From NCBI GenBank assembly GCA_020350865.1, contig CP070726.1, positions 100,034 to 106,187 of the forward strand: DNA of 6,154 nt, given 5' to 3'. A model generated the notes under the pieces. The model made no database searches. It was given only the letters and a program-made list of their open reading frames with translations, and was not told the origin of the DNA. The first letter of the stretch is position 1; each line of letters starts with the position of its first letter. This DNA comes from Thermoplasmata archaeon (GTDB lineage Archaea > Thermoplasmatota > Thermoplasmata > GCA-020350865). Made by a program: the position numbers and the translations under genes. Below are positions 1 through 6,154 of this stretch, in pieces.

Positions 1-1
1 C

Positions 2-352
2 AGCATCATCAGCTACCCGCACGACCACGCAACGGAGCTGTTTTTGGAGCATCTTACAGGACTGGGTGCGGACCTTTCTGCCGGGAGAAAGCTGAAGGTG
101 CTCTTCAACAGGGCCAAGCTTCGAACCGCAATCGGGCTGGACACTGAGACCGAGTTTCTACTGGTAAATGACACGAACAGGCAGTTAAAGGAGTTCGAGG
201 AGTATTTCTGGAGCCTCGAAAAGTTCATGAAAAAGGGCGGATGGAAAAAGGAAGAAATCGAGAGATACAAGCGGGAAAAGAGCAGGCAGATCGAGGAAGG
301 GCTGTGGTTCGGGTTTTTACCTGCGTTTTATGCGATCGGAAGAAAGGAATAG
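2..352 (+). CDS. Probable SAM-dependent methyltransferase, C-terminal part (5' end outside window)
   Basis: The open frame enters from the left edge and ends at TAG 350-352. The 116 visible residues contain no catalytic motif, so the assignment rests on the tail. A short strand segment (FLLVNDT) is followed by a charged helical region (FEEYFWSLEKFMKK, then KKEEIERYKREK) and a final strand, GLWFGFLPAFYAIGRKE. That last pattern, with an aromatic-rich strand ending in AIGRK, is typical of the last beta-strands of class I SAM-dependent methyltransferases. The SAM-binding motifs would lie upstream of the window. A TTG at 44 could be read as a start, but good coding sequence continues upstream to the edge, so I treat the gene as truncated by the window. 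The next gene starts 12 nt after the stop and in the same frame. The family call is tentative and the substrate is unknown. Confidence 0.5.
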   Translation, partial: SIISYPHDHATELFLEHLTGLGADLSAGRKLKVLFNRAKLRTAIGLDTETEFLLVNDTNRQLKEFEEYFWSLEKFMKKGGWKKEEIERYKREKSRQIEEGLWFGFLPAFYAIGRKE

Positions 353-355
353 GTT

Positions 356-359
356 GGAG
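356..359 (+). promoter_or_regulatory. Ribosome binding site of the 91-aa gene
   Basis: GGAG followed by ATCAA and then ATG 365 resembles the complement of the archaeal/bacterial 16S 3' end (GGAGGTGATC). It supports the ATG at 365 as a true start. It also argues that this protein is made independently, even though its frame is in phase with the upstream gene across a TAG. Confidence 0.6.
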
Positions 360-364
360 ATCAA

Positions 365-640
365 ATGATAATCTTGAAGCATGTTGAACACGAGATAAAA
401 GATCTGGATGAATTGGAGCGGCTCCTGAGCCATTTGGGGGATACCATCTCGAGAGTTGACGGTGTGGAGCTGGTGGACATCTACTTTCCCAAGGGCAAAG
501 ACGAGTTCATCCTTGAGCTCGACTGTACAAACGAGGACAAGTATTTGGAGTGGAGGGAGATCTGTCCGCCTCCACCCGGGGCAAGGGACTGGTACGAAGT
601 ACTACTGAAGAGGGATGAGCATTTTTCGGAAGCAAGATGA
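365..640 (+). CDS. Small conserved-type protein, probable dimeric alpha/beta-barrel (ferredoxin-like) fold
   Basis: This 91-aa protein has a plausible start: ATG 365 is preceded by GGAG at 356-359 with 5-nt spacing. The predicted order is strand (MIILKHVEHEI), helix (LDELERLLSHLGDTISR), strand (VELVDIYFP), strand (EFILELDC), helix (EDKYLEWREIC) and strand (WYEVLLKRDEHF). This alternation and length resemble single-domain dimeric alpha/beta-barrel proteins of the antibiotic-biosynthesis-monooxygenase/EthD type, but I see no diagnostic residues. A PPPPG run (residues 68-72) lies just before the last strand. The frame overlaps the next gene by 26 nt, so the last eight or so residues are shared coding sequence. 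Spacing to the upstream methyltransferase suggests the two are cotranscribed. The function is unknown; the fold is an inference from the translated sequence only. Confidence 0.65.
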   Translation: MIILKHVEHEIKDLDELERLLSHLGDTISRVDGVELVDIYFPKGKDEFILELDCTNEDKYLEWREICPPPPGARDWYEVLLKRDEHFSEAR

Positions 641-1349
641 AAACGGCAATTATCCGATTAAACCCAAACTCACCGAGCGGCTAGAACGTATTTTGGATGG
701 GATATACGGTATTGAGAATATGGATGCTAAATTCGGAAAAGCTCTTTCCAGAGAAGAAAATGAGATTCGACTGTTTGTCTTGACCCAATCGCCAGTTCTG
801 GGACACATTCCGTCAACAGATGAAATTAGAAAAGCCTTCAGCCAACTTTCTATTGAAGAAGTAGATGCCATACTCAATTTATTGGATAAAAAGGACATCA
901 TTCATCTCAATGATGAAAGAACGCTCATCACCGCTGCATACCCGTTTTCTGCAACCGAGACATCTCATTTTGTCAATCTGAAAAAAGAAGGTTTCAAAAA
1001 GATGTATGCCATGTGCGCAATCGATGCACTGGGAATGCCTTTCATGTTCAACTGCGACGCTTCAATACATTCAAAATGCGCCCACTGCAACGACGATGTG
1101 GAACTTGAAATCAAGAACAATGAAATAATTTTCCCAGAACCCAGGAATGTAGTGGTCTGGTATGATCTCGATTTATCATGCTGCGCTGCCGCGTCATGCT
1201 GCCCCAACACCAACTTCTTTTCCGCAAAAGAACATTTTTTACAGTGGCAACAAGAAAATAAAGCGAGGAAAGGCAATCTAGTCTTGATTGGGGAAGCCCT
1301 TTATCTGGGAAAGTTCTACTTCGAAAACAGACTAAAGGATAACGGCTGA
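615..1349 (+). CDS. merB-like: MerB-like protein (organomercurial/alkylmercury lyase family)
   Basis: This 244-aa protein matches the alkylmercury lyase family by its catalytic pattern. In characterised MerB, two cysteines and an aspartate (Cys96, Asp99, Cys159 of the R831b enzyme) cleave the carbon-mercury bond. Here C134 and D137 sit in YAMCAIDALGMP, the counterpart of the family's YAWCALDTLxFP, and C196 sits in CCPNTNFF, the counterpart of CNQVHFF. The N-terminal part (about 20-110) looks like the winged-helix region of MerB, with helices around LTERLERIL and TDEIRKAFSQL. Compared with classical MerB of about 212 aa it is longer at the N terminus and richer in cysteine (C147, C155, C158, C189, C190, C195). 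Its start overlaps the preceding gene and its stop is 4 nt before the GDCCVxC-type gene, so translation is probably coupled. The gene is visibly more AT-rich than polX/ligA, consistent with acquisition. No mercuric reductase, transporter or MerR regulator is visible. Family membership is well supported; activity on organomercurials is inferred. Confidence 0.82.
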   Translation: MSIFRKQDENGNYPIKPKLTERLERILDGIYGIENMDAKFGKALSREENEIRLFVLTQSPVLGHIPSTDEIRKAFSQLSIEEVDAILNLLDKKDIIHLNDERTLITAAYPFSATETSHFVNLKKEGFKKMYAMCAIDALGMPFMFNCDASIHSKCAHCNDDVELEIKNNEIIFPEPRNVVVWYDLDLSCCAAASCCPNTNFFSAKEHFLQWQQENKARKGNLVLIGEALYLGKFYFENRLKDNG

Positions 1350-1353
1350 TACT

Positions 1354-1548
1354 ATGAACCCGAAATCCACCATCAAATGCCCAGATTGCGGCTTTGAAAA
1401 GGAGGAAACAATGCCCCTGGATTATTGCCAGATTCATTATGAGTGTACGAATTGCGGAGCAAAGCTTCGGCCCAGGGCGGGCACCTGCTGCGTGTTTTGC
1501 TCGTACGGTAGTGTGGAATGTCCGCCAAAACAGCAGGAAAAAGATTGA
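1354..1548 (+). CDS. Small cysteine-rich zinc-ribbon-like protein of the GDCCVxC family
   Basis: This 64-aa protein contains CPDC (C9, C12), C25, CTNC (C31, C34), the signature GTCCVFCSYGSVECPP (C45, C46, C49, C56) and no hydrophobic segment. The second half matches the small family known for its GDCCVxC motif, here with T in place of D. Some members carry selenocysteine in the motif; no in-frame TGA is present here, so this is the all-cysteine form. Nine cysteines in 64 residues suggest metal binding, probably zinc-ribbon-like, or thiol chemistry in the cytoplasm. The start lies 4 nt after the stop of the MerB-like gene, with no strong ribosome binding site, suggesting translational coupling. 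From my knowledge of the family, such genes are often found near mercury-related genes, and the neighbour here agrees. The biochemical role is not established. Confidence 0.75.
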   Translation: MNPKSTIKCPDCGFEKEETMPLDYCQIHYECTNCGAKLRPRAGTCCVFCSYGSVECPPKQQEKD

Positions 1549-1563
1549 GGAAGATTTTGAAGA

Positions 1564-1659
1564 CTAAATCCCTTGGACCTTTTTCACCTGCTCCGCCGTA
1601 GGCTTCCCTTCGATTGTTATCTCACCATCGATTACTGTGCTCCCCACAAACAACCTTTT
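1564..1659 (-). pseudogene. Possible C-terminal remnant of a thioredoxin-fold gene
   Basis: Read on the minus strand, this stretch encodes about 31 residues ending at TAG (1564-1566). It includes STVIDGEITIEGKPTAEQ and then VKKVQGI. The pattern VIDG-x-ITIEG-(K/R)P-(S/T)-x-EQVKK is the usual end of small redox proteins of the thioredoxin/glutaredoxin-like type, namely the last two strands and the C-terminal helix. An in-frame TGA lies immediately upstream (1660-1662), there is no ATG, and the polX promoter and start occupy the position where the rest of the gene should be. The proline normally found just before the first of these strands is replaced by glycine. It looks like a leftover tail rather than a working gene. 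Chance resemblance of a 30-codon stretch cannot be excluded. Confidence 0.35.
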
Positions 1660-1663
1660 ATTT
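1655..1663 (+). promoter_or_regulatory. TATA-like box, probable polX-ligA promoter
   Basis: CTTTTATTT lies in an otherwise mixed-composition intergenic stretch, about 40-49 nt upstream of the polX ATG. If it works as an archaeal TATA box, transcription would start about 25 nt downstream, near 1685. That leaves a leader of about 20 nt that includes the GGTAGG at 1691-1696. No clear BRE purine motif was identified. This is inferred from position and base composition only. Confidence 0.4.
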
Positions 1664-1703
1664 CAGTATCCCCATCCACTTCCCGAGACGGTAGGAAATC
1701 CCC

Positions 1704-4750
<3,047 letters not shown>

Positions 4751-4753
4751 GCC

Positions 4754-5401
4754 ATGGATATCGAGCATCTGGGACCCGAGACGGTGGATAAGTTACTGGA
4801 TGCCGAACTTATAAATGGATTGGAGGATTTGTATTCCTTGAAAAAAGAGGATATACTCGAATTGGAGGGCTTCGAGGAAAAATCGGCCCAGAACCTTCTG
4901 GATGCCATTGACGCCAGCAAAACGCGGGAGCTTTCCAGACTCATCTTCGGTCTTGGAATAAGGCATGTCGGCCAGTACGCAGGTCAGCTTCTGGCTGCTC
5001 GTTTCCCAAAAATTGACGCGCTGACCCAGGCCCAGTACTACCAGCTGGAAGGAATCAAGGGTATCGGTAAGGAGACAGCTGAGAGCGTGGTGGCCTTCTT
5101 TGGAGATGAAAAGAATAAGCAATTGATTCAGGCCCTAAAGGACAGGGGTGTTGCACCATCTGAAAAAGCCAAAGGGGACCTGGACGGCAAGGTCTTTGTT
5201 TTCACCGGGAGCATGAAGGATTTCACAAGGGTTGAGGCCTCAAGACTTGTCATGAGCAGGGGCGGTATTGTCTCGGGGAGCCTGTCCAAGAGCACGGATT
5301 ATCTGGTTGCGGGTGAAAAAGCAGGCTCGAAACTGGAGAAGGCAAAGAAATTGGGTGTGAAGGTAGTTGATGAGGACGAGTTCAGGGAACTTTTAAAATA
5401 A
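4754..5401 (+). CDS. ligA: NAD-dependent DNA ligase LigA, C-terminal part (HhH and BRCT domains)
   Basis: These 215 residues follow the TAG in the same frame and complete LigA. They contain the helix-hairpin-helix domain that grips DNA: LEGFEEKSAQNLLDAI (about 37-52), FGLGIRHVGQYAGQLLA (65-81) and LEGIKGIGKETAESVVAFF (98-116). A BRCT domain follows from about residue 143 to the end, with LDGKVFVFTGS, SRGGIVSGSLSKSTDYLVAG, AGSKLEKAKKLG and VVDEDEF. No nucleotidyltransferase residues are present, so on its own this part could not ligate. ATG 4754 lies 3 nt after the TAG and could allow stop-restart translation as a separate polypeptide. However, the AGGTAGG before it is only 2 nt away, too close for a normal ribosome binding site. 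In other LigA proteins this methionine is an internal conserved residue, so I read it as part of one interrupted gene. The frame ends with TAA, 8 nt before the stop of the convergent methyltransferase gene. Confidence 0.88.
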   Translation: MDIEHLGPETVDKLLDAELINGLEDLYSLKKEDILELEGFEEKSAQNLLDAIDASKTRELSRLIFGLGIRHVGQYAGQLLAARFPKIDALTQAQYYQLEGIKGIGKETAESVVAFFGDEKNKQLIQALKDRGVAPSEKAKGDLDGKVFVFTGSMKDFTRVEASRLVMSRGGIVSGSLSKSTDYLVAGEKAGSKLEKAKKLGVKVVDEDEFRELLK

Positions 5402-5409
5402 TAATTATC

Positions 5410-6096
5410 CTATCCTTTCCTCAGCTCAGCATAATGGTTGTCAGCAGAAAAAAAGCATCTCACCACCTCAAGCCCGCTCTTTACGATCATGTGCTCGAAC
5501 TCATCCCTGGAAAACAGGTGATAGTACCTCTGAAACACCCTCCCGTCCTTCATCTTCCAGGGCAGGAAGATATCACCGTAGTCAAGGCCCTCCACAACCG
5601 GTTTTTCAAGCTCTTCTCCGAACCTCTCCTGCTCCTGGGCCCATGCGGAAACCAGTGCCCTTCCCCCTGATCTGAGGATCCTTTTCACCTCTCTCAAGCT
5701 GGAGAGTCTTTCTGTAGGCTGCGGGAGATGATGGATGGTTGCAATGTAGAGGACGGCATCGAACGTTTCATCTGTCAGGGGTAAGGACACAATATCCCCG
5801 TGGATCAGCTCGGATTCCTTTGAAACACCTTTCCACTCCATTTTATTTTTGGCAATCTTCAGGAGGGCTTTTGAGAAGTCTAAACCCACCACCCTCATCC
5901 CCTCCCTTGCAAGGTGGATTGCATTTCTACCGTTCCCACAGCCCAAATCGAGAAATAATGAATCCTTGGAAAAGGTGGAGGCAAACCGCCTGCTCTCTGG
6001 CCATGGCTTGTACCGTGTCATATCGAAATGGGGCGCTATTTCATCGAATGTTTCTATCAGTTCATATTTTAACTGCCTTGCTTTCTCTGGGTCCAT
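5410..6096 (-). CDS. Trm9/ALKBH8-like SAM-dependent methyltransferase
   Basis: This 228-aa class I methyltransferase is preceded by a good ribosome binding site. SAM-binding motif I is FLDLGCGNGRNAIHLA (48-63), motif II is VVGLDFS (69-75), GDIVSLPL (100-107) gives the next acidic loop and AVLYIATIHHLP (114-125) the motif IV region. Beyond these generic motifs it shares features with the tRNA wobble-uridine methyltransferase family (yeast Trm9, human ALKBH8): FDEIAPHFDMTRYKPWP (17-33), IATIHHL, the tail FLPWKMKDGRVFQRYYHLF (177-195) and the end SADNHYAELRK. Eukaryotic Trm9 methylates 5-carboxymethyluridine at tRNA position 34 with partner Trm112; whether the archaeal-type homologue does the same is not settled. 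An in-frame TTG 27 nt upstream (6121-6123) would add nine residues, but GGAGG placed 9 nt before ATG 6096 favours the shorter form. The gene ends in TAG at 5410-5412, right after the usual family C terminus. It is convergent with ligA. Confidence 0.85.
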   Translation of the reverse strand: MDPEKARQLKYELIETFDEIAPHFDMTRYKPWPESRRFASTFSKDSLFLDLGCGNGRNAIHLAREGMRVVGLDFSKALLKIAKNKMEWKGVSKESELIHGDIVSLPLTDETFDAVLYIATIHHLPQPTERLSSLREVKRILRSGGRALVSAWAQEQERFGEELEKPVVEGLDYGDIFLPWKMKDGRVFQRYYHLFSRDEFEHMIVKSGLEVVRCFFSADNHYAELRKG

Positions 6097-6105
6097 GGCC
6101 CTCTG

Positions 6106-6110
6106 CCTCC
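6106..6110 (-). promoter_or_regulatory. Ribosome binding site of the Trm9-like gene
   Basis: On the minus strand GGAGG sits 9 nt before ATG (6094-6096). This is the strongest Shine-Dalgarno match in the window and selects this ATG over the upstream in-frame TTG at 6121-6123. Confidence 0.65.
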
Positions 6111-6146
6111 ACAGGGTGCCCAATCGACTGGAGAAATCACTGAGAC

Positions 6147-6154
6147 TATAAAAA
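6147..6154 (-). promoter_or_regulatory. TATA box of the Trm9-like gene
   Basis: On the minus strand this reads TTTTTATA, starting at the window edge and ending about 50 nt before ATG 6096. An archaeal TATA box here would place the transcript start near 6122, giving a leader of about 25 nt that contains the GGAGG. Any BRE element lies outside the window. Confidence 0.5.

Noticed and set aside
1354..1548. Selenocysteine in the GDCCVxC-type protein
   Set aside because: Some family members use selenocysteine, but all motif positions here are TGC/TGT cysteine codons and the only TGA is the terminal stop.
5395..5420. Intrinsic terminator between ligA and the convergent methyltransferase gene
   Set aside because: The 8-nt gap is AT-rich, but I see no GC stem followed by a T-run on either strand; any termination signal would have to overlap coding sequence.
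5739..6143. Plus-strand open frames opposite the Trm9-like gene
   Set aside because: They overlap the SAM-binding core of a well-supported minus-strand gene and show no coding pattern of their own.

Overview
The window looks archaeal, though this is inference. Arginine is mostly coded by AGG/AGA. Short T-rich TATA-like boxes lie about 45-55 nt upstream of two starts. One gene belongs to the Trm9/ALKBH8-like methyltransferase family. A euryarchaeal lineage of the Thermoplasmatota type fits, but no marker in the window fixes the taxon. NAD-dependent ligase is mainly a bacterial enzyme, so ligA was probably acquired by transfer at some point, and a bacterial origin for the window is not fully excluded.

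Layout. (1) 2-1548, + strand: the 3' end of a probable methyltransferase gene, a 91-aa ferredoxin-like small protein, a MerB-like (organomercurial lyase family) protein and a small cysteine-rich GDCCVxC-type protein. These are closely packed or overlapping and look like one operon. The last two form an apparent mercury/thiol-metal pair and are more AT-rich than the rest. (2) 1549-1703: a 155-nt intergenic stretch with a likely promoter for the next unit and, on the minus strand, a short apparent C-terminal remnant of a thioredoxin-fold gene. (3) 1704-5401, + strand: polX (family X DNA polymerase with intact PHP nuclease domain) overlapping ligA (NAD-dependent DNA ligase) by 4 nt, which would make a two-gene gap-filling and sealing repair unit. 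(4) 5410-6096, - strand: a Trm9-like SAM-dependent methyltransferase convergent with ligA, with a clear ribosome binding site and TATA box.

The most striking feature is in ligA. The reading frame is continuous over 663 codons (3413-5401) except for one in-frame TAG at 4748-4750. The TAG replaces exactly one residue in the conserved stretch HFASR-x-AMDIE, between the zinc finger and the HhH domain. Everything on both sides is well preserved. Possible explanations are UAG read as pyrrolysine (or another amino acid), a ligase made as two polypeptides (an ATG follows the stop after 3 nt), a recent nonsense mutation, or a sequencing error. Two other genes here end in TAG, and at least the Trm9-like gene probably uses it as a true stop, so the window alone does not decide.
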